A stretch of DNA of 49,529 nt from positions 1 to 49,529 of the forward strand of contig NZ_BAGN01000406.1 in assembly GCF_000308835.1 (NCBI RefSeq), written 5' to 3'. This document shows positions 8,268 through 16,897 of this stretch, piece after piece. Position 1 is the stretch's first letter; each line of letters starts with the position of its first letter. The stretch comes from Nocardia vinacea NBRC 16497. Its GTDB lineage: Bacteria > Actinomycetota > Actinomycetes > Mycobacteriales > Mycobacteriaceae. Below the pieces are notes generated by a model. The model did not search any database. It was not told where the DNA came from and was given only the letters and a program-made list of their open reading frames with translations. The translations under genes were made by a program, and so were the position numbers.

Positions 8268-9824
8268 GTGATCGCAGTTCGGGGACCAGTTGAGTTATCG
8301 GCGCTCGCAGATGCGCTGCATGCCGAGGATGTCGGCTATCGCAGATCGCTGCGCGCGCGCCAAGTGCAGATGATCGCGATCGGCGGGGTGATCGGCACCG
8401 GGTTGTTTCTCGGCGCCGGTGCGCGACTCGCCAACGCCGGACCGGGATTGTTCCTGGTGTATGCGGTGTGCGGCGTATTCGTCTTCTTCATCCTGCGCGC
8501 GCTCGGCGAACTGGTGCTGCATCGTCCCTCCGCCGGATCCTTCGTCTCCTATGCGCGCGAGTTCTACGGGGAGAAGCTGGCTTTCGCGGTCGGGTGGACC
8601 TACTTCTTCCACTGGTGCATGACCGGGATCGTCGATATCACCGCCATCGCCACGTATGCGCACTACTGGGGCGCGTTCGAGGTCGTCCCGCACTGGGTGA
8701 TCGCGCTCATCGCCCTGATCGCGGTGGTGAGTACCAACCTGATCTCGGTGCGCTGGTTCGGCGAACTGGAGTTCTGGGTCGCACTGATCAAAGTCCTTGC
8801 CCTGATGGGCTTTCTGATCGTCGGCACGATCTTCCTGGCCGGTCGCTTCACGATTCAGGGTGCGCAGACCGGGGTCGGAGTGATAACTCGGCACGGCGGA
8901 TTGTTCCCGACTGGGGTGCTGCCGCTGGTCACGGTCACCACCGGTGTCGTATTCGCCTATGCCGCAGTCGAACTGGTCGGCATCGCAGCCGGTGAGGCGG
9001 AGCATCCTGAGACGATCATGCCGCGGTCGATCAACTCGGTCATCGCCCGCATCGGACTGTTCTACGTCGGTTCGCTGGTACTGCTCGGACTGCTGTTGCC
9101 CTATACGGTCTTTCGGGCCGGTGAGAGTCCGTTCGTGACCTTCTTCGCGAAAATCGGTGTGCCGGCGGCCGGTTCGATCATGAACCTGATCGTGCTCACT
9201 GCCGCCTTCTCCAGCCTCAATGCCGGGCTGTACTCGACCGGCCGGATTCTGCGTTCGATGTCGATGAACGGCAGCGCACCCGGTGTGGCGGCGCGCATGT
9301 CGCGGACGGGCGTACCCTACGTCGGCATTCTCGCCACCGGTGCGATCGCCCTGATCGGGGTGGGGCTCGATGCGGTGATGCCGGACAAGGCATTCGAGAT
9401 CGTGCTGAATGTGTCGGCACTCGGCACCATTGTGTCGTGGACCGCGGTCGTGCTCTGTCACCTACGACTCTGGCGCGAGTGGCGCCGCGGTTTGGCCTGG
9501 CGCCCGGCCTCCCGCCTACCCGGCGCTCCCTACACCGATGTGGCGACCCTGCTCTTCCTGGCCACCGTGGTCGTCCTGATGGTCTGCACCGGCGATATGG
9601 TCCAGCGCATTGCCGTACTCGCCATGCTCGTCGTCCTGGGGCCGGCTTTGGTCGGCGGCTGGTTTCTCGCGCGCCGAAAAGTGTTGCGAATAGCTCACAT
9701 CCGTCAACATCACACCGGCCAATTCGAGGTAGTTGCCGAGCGCCCGCCCCTTGGCCCCTCTGCCGAACCGGAAGTGATCATCGAGGCCCCGAAGTCCCGC
9801 TACGCCAACCCGGATCCGCTCTAG
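8268..9824 (+). CDS. amino acid permease, asparagine/GABA type (APC superfamily)
   Basis: A 518-residue proton-coupled amino acid importer of the AAT family with about 12 membrane helices. The signature region RRSLRARQVQMIAIGGVIGTGLFLG is at residues 25-50 (first helix), followed by the conserved GELVLHRPSAGSFVSYAREF loop. It most resembles mycobacterial AnsP asparagine permeases and GabP; the exact substrate is inference. The start is GTG 8268. A perfect inverted repeat at 8204-8229 covers the promoter zone, so repression by an unlinked regulator is likely. The C-terminal tail is a charged cytoplasmic extension. Confidence 0.87.
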   Translation: MIAVRGPVELSALADALHAEDVGYRRSLRARQVQMIAIGGVIGTGLFLGAGARLANAGPGLFLVYAVCGVFVFFILRALGELVLHRPSAGSFVSYAREFYGEKLAFAVGWTYFFHWCMTGIVDITAIATYAHYWGAFEVVPHWVIALIALIAVVSTNLISVRWFGELEFWVALIKVLALMGFLIVGTIFLAGRFTIQGAQTGVGVITRHGGLFPTGVLPLVTVTTGVVFAYAAVELVGIAAGEAEHPETIMPRSINSVIARIGLFYVGSLVLLGLLLPYTVFRAGESPFVTFFAKIGVPAAGSIMNLIVLTAAFSSLNAGLYSTGRILRSMSMNGSAPGVAARMSRTGVPYVGILATGAIALIGVGLDAVMPDKAFEIVLNVSALGTIVSWTAVVLCHLRLWREWRRGLAWRPASRLPGAPYTDVATLLFLATVVVLMVCTGDMVQRIAVLAMLVVLGPALVGGWFLARRKVLRIAHIRQHHTGQFEVVAERPPLGPSAEPEVIIEAPKSRYANPDPL

Positions 9825-10018
9825 GGCCTGTATACATCGGGAGATCCGATGATTTTGGCGATGGCACGTACTCGCGGTCGCAGCGATGGGCGGGCAATCG
9901 TCGCGCTTCCTCGATCGGGGTAGCGGTTTGCGTGGGGACAGACCGGTAGTTTTGCTCGCTATTTCTGTAAAATTCTGGGCTACAGCCATTTTCGTGGTCA
10001 TTCTACGCTCGATCGAGC
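9825..10018. other. intergenic, no confident feature
   Basis: This is the first half of a 397-bp gap before the VirB6-like gene. It is less GC-rich than its surroundings and contains the short self-complementary CTCGATCGAG at 10007-10016. No gene, terminator or strong promoter was recognised. Two candidate short reading frames follow at 10019 and 10138. Confidence 0.4.
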
Positions 10019-10111
10019 ATGACCATAGACAACGTTGCGGCGGCATCCGCGCCCGATGATGCGTCGGGCAGCGCGAATATTCCGCGACCGCGCCGGGCGA
10101 ACAAACGGTGA
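10019..10111 (+). CDS. possible 30-residue peptide
   Basis: ATG to TGA, reading MTIDNVAAASAPDDASGSA followed by a basic tail (NIPRPRRANKR). No clear ribosome site precedes it. Composition is plausible for coding sequence but the frame is too short to judge. Listed because it and the next short frame fill the gap in front of the VirB6-like gene. Confidence 0.2.
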   Translation: MTIDNVAAASAPDDASGSANIPRPRRANKR

Positions 10112-10137
10112 ACAGCCGCAGTCGGAGTGGAGACGAA

Positions 10138-10212
10138 ATGCCAACGGGCTCCGATGTTTTCGCATTGCTCTGTTCACTGATCGGAGGGTGGTCGTTCACG
10201 GCGCGTGGCTAG
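10138..10212 (+). CDS. possible 24-residue hydrophobic leader peptide
   Basis: ATG at 10138 preceded by GGAGTGGAGACGAA, a good ribosome site. It reads MPTGSDVFALLCSLIGGW and then SFTARG, stopping at 10212, 10 bp before the first possible start of the VirB6-like gene. It could be a leader peptide or the decayed end of another gene. No homologue is recognised. Confidence 0.3.
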   Translation: MPTGSDVFALLCSLIGGWSFTARG

Positions 10213-10221
10213 CGTTCGAAG

Positions 10222-12774
10222 TTGTCGTTTCCGGAGACTGTTGAGCAGCTCCGAGGATTTGTCCGCTTCGATGCTCGTCTTGCCATGCCGTGCCTGCGTT
10301 CGGGGTGCGCGGAAACGAATCAGGTTGTGGTAGTGAACAACTGGAGATCGGATTGCTGGGATCCGGATCGCTGGCAGTTGCCCGCCGTGCTGCGGCGGTG
10401 TCGGGCGTGGATACGCGCCACGCGGCGGCGGCGCTGGACGGTTGGGGTCCTGCTCACTGTCTTCGTTCTGGTCGTCTTCCCGGGGTTACTCGGCGCCACT
10501 GCCTCGGCCACGGCCGAAGGCGGCACCCGCACCGCCGGATCGTCGGTGGGCAGCGCGCTCGGCTGGACCCATGTCGCCGATTCCTCGGGGGTCGAGGCCG
10601 CCAGTTATGTGTTCGCCACCGACCACGGCGGTGTGCTCAATCCGGGCGATACCGCGATTTCCCTGGTGATCGGCCTGGAATTCGCGGGCTGGAAAATCAT
10701 TGTGATCACGGCGATCTGGCTGATCGGCTACGCCCTGAGTTTCGAGTGGCTGAACCTCTTCTCGAAAGCACTGCTCGGTGTGGCGCACAGCCTGACCGGA
10801 CAGATCGCGACGCCGATCATGCTGGTGACCGCCGCGACGATCGGCGCATTCTTCGTCGCGTGGTTCGTCGTGCGTGGCCTCTACTCCAAAGCCACCCTGC
10901 AAGTGGTGACCATGATCATGGTCGGATTGCTGGGGCCGATATTCCTTGCCGAGCCCCTGGCCGATGTGCTGTCGTCGGACGGCCTGCTCGCGAAGGGCCG
11001 CGATCTCGGCATTTCGGTGGCGGCTGGGCTGAACGGCGATAACAATATCGATCCGCACCACATGGTGGCGACCATGCAGGGCACGCTGACCGACAACTTC
11101 GTTCGTCGTCCGCTGCAGGTCTGGAACTTCGGGCATGTAGTCGACGAGCAGACCTCATGCCGTGCCGCGTGGTCGGCCGGTGTCACAGCGCGCAGCGAAG
11201 ACCGGGTGAAAAAGGGGATCGGCGCCTGCGGGGACAGCTCGGCCAAGGAATCGATGGAGAATCCGAATTTCGAGCAGATCGGCACCGGCCTATTGCTGCT
11301 GCTGGCCGGGGCGATCCTGCTCGCCTTCGGGGCCGTGCTCGCGATCAAGGTGATCCGGGCGGCGCTCGACACGATCTACCACGGATTGATGTCGATCTTC
11401 GGTTTCGCCGCAGGCGGATTCGTGTACGGACCCACGCAGACGTTCCTGATCCGCAATGTCGTCGACAGCTTCGTCGCCGCGGCACGCATGACCGCCTACA
11501 CCATCTTTCTCGGCGTTTATGTGCTGATACTGGGGGACCTGTTCAAGCTCGCCGGTGATCAGGTCATGGTGGTGTTCATCATCGGCGCGATCTTCGAAAT
11601 CGTGGCGATCCTTCAGCTCAAACGCCTCAGTAAAAGTCTGGACCGCGGCAATGACTGGATCGCGAATCGGTTCGCACTGGCCGTGCAGGGCAGCGGTGGT
11701 GGGGCGCGCGGTTCGGGTGGCAGCGCGACCGCCCTCGGCATGGGAGCGGCCGGCGCGGGCCATTCCATGCGTATGGGAATGCTGCCTGCTCTCGCCGCGT
11801 TCAGCACGATCAGCAATTCGCCTGCGACCGAATGGCTGTGGGGACGGACCCGGTCACCACTGCGGCCGTTCTCCCGGATGGAGCGTGAGGCGCAATTGGG
11901 CCAATGGGGATTCTGGGGCGCGCCAGGTGTGGGTGGCCCCGACGGCTCCTATGCTCAGGCATACGTGCATCGGCCCGTATTCGCGCGGGCGGCCAGGGAG
12001 GCCGCGCTTGCCGCGCCGAATGGCGGCATCAACACCGTTCGCGGCGCGGCCGCGGCGATACAGGGTCTGGTGGATATCGGCGGGAAGATTACCGATGCAC
12101 CGGCGGCATTGCTCGCCGCCGGATTCACCGACGAGGACATCATGTTCAACGCCATTCGCTCGTCGTCGATCGTCGATGACAACGCCAAGGGCTGGACGCT
12201 CGGCAATAACCATCTCGGCCGCGTGGTGGCCGCAGTCCAACGTGTCCAGGACTCGTCGCTTCGACTCCTCGAGGGTGGCAGCTCTACCGGCGAAGTCGCG
12301 GCGGATCTCGCTACCTTGCAGGCCGCCGCATTCCGGTATCGGCGCTCGGCGCCCGCAGGCGTCACCCTTACCACGGACGAGGAGCAATTCGTCACCGCAT
12401 ACCTGGGCACACCCACGGAGGACGTGGCCCGGGCTCTCCAAACCGTCGCCGGTGGCGGCGCCGTCACGTCGGGCCCACTGTTCGGTACTCCATTGGCAAA
12501 CGACGCCCTCGCCGCCAGGCGCATGTTGGGGGAGATCGGAAGCAGGCAGGCAGACCTCGTCTTGACCAGCGTCAACGGTGTATTGAGCGATCCGGCGGAC
12601 CAGGAGTTGCTCCGCGTTGCTCGTGGCCACATCTCCGATACGGTGCTCACCGACCAAGCGTTGAGCGGAGCCAAACGAACAGCGACCAACACGCCGACGC
12701 CGCCGAGGCAAGGCAGTCCACGGCGGCCTGGCTGGGCCCCGCCGATGGCCCGGGTCGGCGCCCGGCTGAATTGA
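10222..12774 (+). CDS. VirB6/TrbL-like polytopic membrane protein (orphan)
   Basis: Up to 850 residues. A signal-anchor-like helix at about 72-95 (VGVLLTVFVLVVFPGLLG) is followed by helices near 150-175, 195-217, 225-245, 355-380, 385-410, 430-450 and 455-475, then a soluble 370-residue C-terminal part with a Gly/Ser-rich linker. This resembles the VirB6/TrbL-like inner-membrane channel proteins of actinobacterial type IV secretion or conjugation systems. No VirB4, coupling protein or relaxase is nearby, so it is either an orphan or serves another export role. The start is unclear: TTG 10222, ATG 10285, and GTG 10327 or 10333 are all in frame without a strong ribosome site. The gene ends 9 bp before the convergent esterase. 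Confidence 0.7.
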   Translation: MSFPETVEQLRGFVRFDARLAMPCLRSGCAETNQVVVVNNWRSDCWDPDRWQLPAVLRRCRAWIRATRRRRWTVGVLLTVFVLVVFPGLLGATASATAEGGTRTAGSSVGSALGWTHVADSSGVEAASYVFATDHGGVLNPGDTAISLVIGLEFAGWKIIVITAIWLIGYALSFEWLNLFSKALLGVAHSLTGQIATPIMLVTAATIGAFFVAWFVVRGLYSKATLQVVTMIMVGLLGPIFLAEPLADVLSSDGLLAKGRDLGISVAAGLNGDNNIDPHHMVATMQGTLTDNFVRRPLQVWNFGHVVDEQTSCRAAWSAGVTARSEDRVKKGIGACGDSSAKESMENPNFEQIGTGLLLLLAGAILLAFGAVLAIKVIRAALDTIYHGLMSIFGFAAGGFVYGPTQTFLIRNVVDSFVAAARMTAYTIFLGVYVLILGDLFKLAGDQVMVVFIIGAIFEIVAILQLKRLSKSLDRGNDWIANRFALAVQGSGGGARGSGGSATALGMGAAGAGHSMRMGMLPALAAFSTISNSPATEWLWGRTRSPLRPFSRMEREAQLGQWGFWGAPGVGGPDGSYAQAYVHRPVFARAAREAALAAPNGGINTVRGAAAAIQGLVDIGGKITDAPAALLAAGFTDEDIMFNAIRSSSIVDDNAKGWTLGNNHLGRVVAAVQRVQDSSLRLLEGGSSTGEVAADLATLQAAAFRYRRSAPAGVTLTTDEEQFVTAYLGTPTEDVARALQTVAGGGAVTSGPLFGTPLANDALAARRMLGEIGSRQADLVLTSVNGVLSDPADQELLRVARGHISDTVLTDQALSGAKRTATNTPTPPRQGSPRRPGWAPPMARVGARLN

Positions 12775-12783
12775 GGTGGTGCG

Positions 12784-13821
12784 CTATCCGTTCAGCGCGT
12801 CGCGGATCATCGGCCACGACCTGTGCAGGTCTTCCTGCCAATAGCCCCACGAGTGGGTGCCGGTGGGGCGCAGGTCGAAGGTGGCGGGGATGCTCAGTTG
12901 TTGGAGGCGATCGCGCAGTGCGTGCGCGCACTGGTTGGTGATGGCCTCCAGCACAGCGCCGTTGACGAGCTGGCCGACGAGTTTGCCTCCGTTGCCGCGG
13001 ATGCCGTGACCGTCGAGGGTATCGAGCGGTCCGGGGACACCCGTTCCGGTCGAGACGTAAACGGCTGTGCCGCGCAGCATTTCGGCATGCACATAGGGGT
13101 CGTTGGCGGCCCACGCCGGATCGCTGGGCGGCCCCCACATATTGATCGGATTGCCCCGCCACCGCAGGACGACGGCATCGATCATGGCTTGGCCCAGCGG
13201 GTCACTGGTCCGGACACAACCGCTGTAGGAGCCGATGGCCCGGTAGCGTCCGGGTGCCGCGAGTGCGAGCTGGAATACCGATGTGGCGGCCATGGAGATC
13301 CCCGCGACCGCGTCGGCGCCGCTGCCGTTGAAGGCCGAGTCGATGATCGGTGGTAGTTCCTGGGTCAGGAAGGTGGTCCAGCGTTGCCGGCCGAGGATCG
13401 GATCGTCGTTGCGCCAATCGGTGAAGTAACTGCCATTGCCACCCATCGGGGTGACGACCGTGACCTGTTTGTCGCGGAAGAAATCGACGATATCCGTCTG
13501 CTCGGGCCAACTGCTGGCATCCGCGCCACCGCTTGCGCCGTTGAGTAGGTACAGGATCGGTGTCGGTAGCGAACTGTCTGGTGCCCGAAGCACTTCGACG
13601 AGGATATCGGTGTCCATTGCGGCCGAGTGCACTCGCAGGTCGAGCATGCCATCCGGATTCTCGACCATGCCGACGAGGTGGGAGCCGTCGGTGGCGGGGC
13701 GAGCGGCGGCGGTGGCCGTGGTGACCGTGATCGGGCCGCTGGGGTCCGAGCGTGCGGTCACGGGCGCGGCGGCCAGACTCACCGCCCAGATGAGCGCCAT
13801 CAGCCCTGTCGCAGTTCGCAC
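12784..13821 (-). CDS. secreted mycolyltransferase/antigen 85-like esterase
   Basis: A 345-residue exported alpha/beta-hydrolase of the antigen 85/FbpA-like family. The signal peptide is at residues 1-25 (LMALIWAVSLAAAPVTA). The nucleophile elbow is GISMAA with Ser176, and the catalytic His lies in the C-terminal GTHSWGYW, matching the HSWxYW signature. Antigen 85 enzymes move mycolates between trehalose and the cell wall; this homologue may do so or act as a simple esterase. GTG 13821 is chosen because GGAAGAG precedes it and the signal peptide begins there; the frame is open upstream. It is divergent from the PapA-like gene, and a decayed paralogue lies at 16531. Confidence 0.82.
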   Translation of the reverse strand: MRTATGLMALIWAVSLAAAPVTARSDPSGPITVTTATAAARPATDGSHLVGMVENPDGMLDLRVHSAAMDTDILVEVLRAPDSSLPTPILYLLNGASGGADASSWPEQTDIVDFFRDKQVTVVTPMGGNGSYFTDWRNDDPILGRQRWTTFLTQELPPIIDSAFNGSGADAVAGISMAATSVFQLALAAPGRYRAIGSYSGCVRTSDPLGQAMIDAVVLRWRGNPINMWGPPSDPAWAANDPYVHAEMLRGTAVYVSTGTGVPGPLDTLDGHGIRGNGGKLVGQLVNGAVLEAITNQCAHALRDRLQQLSIPATFDLRPTGTHSWGYWQEDLHRSWPMIRDALNG

Positions 13822-14019
13822 TCGACTCTTCCTTCCCGCTATCCGATGCCGTCGCCACGATAGTCGGCAATTACCAGGGCGGATAAGGCTGTTTGGACGA
13901 TCTTTCGGCGAAATGCACTGCTGCTGGGGAACATCACAAAGTTCGGGTGCGGCCATGGTCGACCGGCAATACGTGCCGTTGACTGAGATTCTCCTGGATT
14001 AACGAATTGAGGGCATCCG

Positions 14020-15441
14020 TTGGTCAATTTCGGTTTCTTCGATGAATGGCATCCCGAGGGCGGTCGGCTCACCACATGGACCGCGTCGCCGAGCTCGCGT
14101 GCGGGGGTGCGGACCGCCCCGATACATGCGACAGGTCCCTCTTACCAGCAGGAGGCGTATCTGCGGACCGCGTATCGCAACGCCGATGCGGGCGTTCGAG
14201 CTTCGCGACTGTGCATGATTGCCTTCGATATTCCGGGTGCTCCGGTCCGCGATGCGCTGACCCGCGCATGCAACGCATTCCTGCGCCGGCACGACACGTT
14301 TTGGAGCTGGTTTTCGTTTACCGCAGATGGCCGGATCGTGCGGCATGTGGCGCGGCCGGAGGATATCGAATTCGTCGCTACCGACCACGGTGAATTCACC
14401 GACAGCGACGCGATTCGCGAGCGGGTACAGGCCGAAACCCCGGGTCCGTTCGAATGGGATTGCTTCAGCTTCGGCGTGATCGATCACGGTGATTCGTCTA
14501 CGGTATACGCCGCAGTGGATCATCTGCATACCGACGGGGTTGCGCAGGCGCTGTCGTGTGTGGATCTGCTGACGCTGTACGGCAACGAATTGTCCGGCGG
14601 CCGAGTGCCTTCCGCGCCCGTCGACGGTCACCTCGCCTACTGTGCGCGCGAACGCGGGCTCAACGAACAACTCACGCTCGCATCACCGCAGATCCGGCAG
14701 TGGGTCGAGCTGCTGCACCTCAATGACGGTGATATGCCGTCGTTTCCACTGGATCTCGGACTGACCGACGGTGGCCATATCCGGGGTGCGCAGGTGACGC
14801 TGCCGTTGATGAGCGAGGCCGAAGCATTGCGATTCGAGCAGGTCTGCCAGGACCACGGCGGCCGATTCATCGGCGGTCTGTTCACCGTGCTCGCCATGAC
14901 GGAGCTCGAATTGACCGGTCGGGATCGGTATTTCGGACTCACCCCGGCCAACACTCGCGCCACACCCGGCGAGGCGACCTCGGTGGGCTGGTACACCAAC
15001 CTCATTCCGGTCACCGCGGTGATCCGGCCGGATGACACCTTCACCTCCCTCGTCGCTTCGGTCCAGGACGCAACCGAGCGGGCCAAGGAGCTGACCGATA
15101 TTTCGCCGCACCGAGTGCTCGAGCTGGTCACACCGGATCTGGGCATCCGGACGAAGCCGGGCTGGGCGGCCCCGATGCTGTCGTATGTCGACGTCCGCAG
15201 GATGGCGGGCGCGGAAATGTTCGATCGGATCAACGGCGGTCTGTACGGCAATCGGGCCAGTGCGACCGAGGTCTACCTCTGGATAAACCGGTTCAACGAG
15301 GTGACCACGCTGAGCCTGATGTTTCCGGATACCCCGCAGGCGCACGCGTCGATCGACCGGTATGCGAAGGCGCTGACCGCGGTTATTACCGCGGTGGTCG
15401 CGGACGGTGACTATGCCGTGCGGGTCGGCGTCTTGTCATGA
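14020..15441 (+). CDS. PapA-type acyltransferase (condensation-domain fold)
   Basis: A 473-residue acyltransferase of the condensation/PapA family, which esterifies sugars or alcohols with acyl groups from polyketide or fatty acid donors. The active-site HxxxDG is intact (His168, Asp172, Gly173 in DHLHTDG), as is the N-terminal pattern FDEWHPEGGRLTTW resembling PapA1. The only possible start is TTG 14020, with GAGGG 6 bases before it and an in-frame stop just upstream. That leaves the N-terminus about five residues shorter than in PapA1; a short out-of-frame ATG frame (13954-14002, MVDRQYVPLTEILLD) precedes it. With the divergent mycolyltransferase and gpgS downstream it suggests glycolipid acylation. 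Confidence 0.8.
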   Translation: MVNFGFFDEWHPEGGRLTTWTASPSSRAGVRTAPIHATGPSYQQEAYLRTAYRNADAGVRASRLCMIAFDIPGAPVRDALTRACNAFLRRHDTFWSWFSFTADGRIVRHVARPEDIEFVATDHGEFTDSDAIRERVQAETPGPFEWDCFSFGVIDHGDSSTVYAAVDHLHTDGVAQALSCVDLLTLYGNELSGGRVPSAPVDGHLAYCARERGLNEQLTLASPQIRQWVELLHLNDGDMPSFPLDLGLTDGGHIRGAQVTLPLMSEAEALRFEQVCQDHGGRFIGGLFTVLAMTELELTGRDRYFGLTPANTRATPGEATSVGWYTNLIPVTAVIRPDDTFTSLVASVQDATERAKELTDISPHRVLELVTPDLGIRTKPGWAAPMLSYVDVRRMAGAEMFDRINGGLYGNRASATEVYLWINRFNEVTTLSLMFPDTPQAHASIDRYAKALTAVITAVVADGDYAVRVGVLS

Positions 15442-15538
15442 CTGAAACAGCGGAACCGATTTTGCGACATACATTTTCGGATGTGCTCGACCCGGGTATC
15501 TGACATCCCCGCGGTCTTCGAGGAAAGGGAATCACCAG

Positions 15539-16504
15539 ATGACATATACGAGCACCGGCATTGCCTGGTTCCAGCGAACCTGGTCGCTGCCAGAGCTTGT
15601 CGATCGGAAAGGCGAGCGCATCGTGTCCGTCGTCATCCCGGCGCTCAACGAGCAGGACACCATCACCGATGTGATCGCCTCGATCCGCGAGCTCGTCGGC
15701 ACGCTCGTCGACGAACTGATCGTCATCGACTCGGGCTCGACCGACGACACCATGGTGCGAGCCCGAGCGGCCGGTGCGACCGCTGTCTACACCCGCGAGC
15801 AGGCCCTCGAGGGACTGTCGCCACGCCCGGGCAAAGGCGAGGTGCTATGGCGCTCGCTGGCGGTGGCAAACGGTGATGTCATCGTTTTCCACGACTCCGA
15901 CCTAGTGGCGCCGGACCCCCGATTCGTACCGGCCTTGGTGGCGCCGCTGCTATTCGACGAGCAACTGAAGCTGGTCAAGGGCTTCTATCGGCGGCCACTG
16001 GCCACCGATCCATTCGGCGACGCCGACGCAGGCGGGCGCGTCACCCAACTGGTGGCGCGTCCATTGCTCGCCGCGCTGGCCCCCGAACTCGCGGAGGTGC
16101 TGCAGCCGCTCGGCGGGGAATACGCGGCGACGCGAGACCTGTTGACCAGCATCCCGTTCGCGCCCGGCTACGGCGTCGAGATCGGCATCCTCATCGATAC
16201 CTGGCAGCGCCACGGTGCACCGGCGATCGGCCAGGTGGACCTCGGCACCCGGATCCACCGCAACCGGCCCACCCACGAGTTGGCCGCCATGAGCCGCCAG
16301 ATCGTCGCAACCATGCTCGACCGGTTCGGCATTCGCGACTCGGGCCGCGGGTTGATCCAATACCGCCCCGACGGCGCGACTTGGCGACGCACAACGAGCA
16401 CGGTCTCCCTGGCCGACCGCCCCGCTATGTCGGCGCTGCCCCCGGCACCGATCACCGACGAAATCGCCTCCGCCGCAGTCGAACACTTGCTTTTCACCTG
16501 GTAG
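15539..16504 (+). CDS. gpgS: glucosyl-3-phosphoglycerate synthase
   Basis: Family 81 retaining glycosyltransferase, 321 residues, which transfers glucose from UDP- or ADP-glucose to 3-phosphoglycerate. This is the first step to glucosylglycerate and methylglucose lipopolysaccharides. Landmarks: VVIPALNEQDTI (31-43), DSGSTDDT (64-71), metal-binding DSD (119-121), and the GGEYAATRDLLTS and FAPGYGVEIG stretches, all as in mycobacterial GpgS. The start ATG 15539 follows GAGGAAAGGG. It lies 97 bp after the PapA-like gene on the same strand and before a mycolyltransferase remnant. Whether it is the housekeeping GpgS or a paralogue dedicated to a glycolipid cannot be told from the window. Confidence 0.88.
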   Translation: MTYTSTGIAWFQRTWSLPELVDRKGERIVSVVIPALNEQDTITDVIASIRELVGTLVDELIVIDSGSTDDTMVRARAAGATAVYTREQALEGLSPRPGKGEVLWRSLAVANGDVIVFHDSDLVAPDPRFVPALVAPLLFDEQLKLVKGFYRRPLATDPFGDADAGGRVTQLVARPLLAALAPELAEVLQPLGGEYAATRDLLTSIPFAPGYGVEIGILIDTWQRHGAPAIGQVDLGTRIHRNRPTHELAAMSRQIVATMLDRFGIRDSGRGLIQYRPDGATWRRTTSTVSLADRPAMSALPPAPITDEIASAAVEHLLFTW

Positions 16505-16530
16505 CAACTTCGCATCGCTCAGGAGCATTC

Positions 16531-16850
16531 GTGATCGGTTCCATCGACAGCACCGGGCCTGCTCCAGTCCGCTTGTTGTGTGTCGCAATGGTGTATTCGG
16601 CCGCGATGAACACCGTCTTCCGAGCGCAGGTGTTGCGCGCCCGGGACGCGCCCGCACCCACGCTGTACCTGCTCAACGGGGCCAATGGCGGTGTCGGCGG
16701 CAGTTGGTACGACGAAACCGATGTGGCGGACTTGCACGCCGATCGGCTGCGCGGCACCGCCATCTATGTTTCCGCGGACACCGGGGCACTCGGCCCGTTG
16801 GACACCCCTGAAGGCACGCGGGGCGACCTGATCCAGCTCGTACCGAAAAT
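16531..16850 (+). pseudogene. internally deleted mycolyltransferase-like esterase
   Basis: The frame from GTG 16531 (AGGAG 5 bases before) matches two separate parts of the mycolyltransferase-like protein encoded at 12784-13821. The first is VYSAAMNT...LRARDAPAPTLYLLNGANGG and the second is HADRLRGTAIYVSADTGALGPLDTPEG. They are joined in frame at DETDVADLHAD, losing about 130 residues that include the nucleophile Ser elbow; the region carrying the catalytic His is also gone. The frame then runs out as unrelated sequence into the start of the next gene. A catalytically dead remnant whose ribosome site is still intact. Confidence 0.72.
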
Positions 16851-16897
16851 CTGTCGTAGCGTGACCGACCGACGCTGCAGTCGAACGGGGAAATGCC

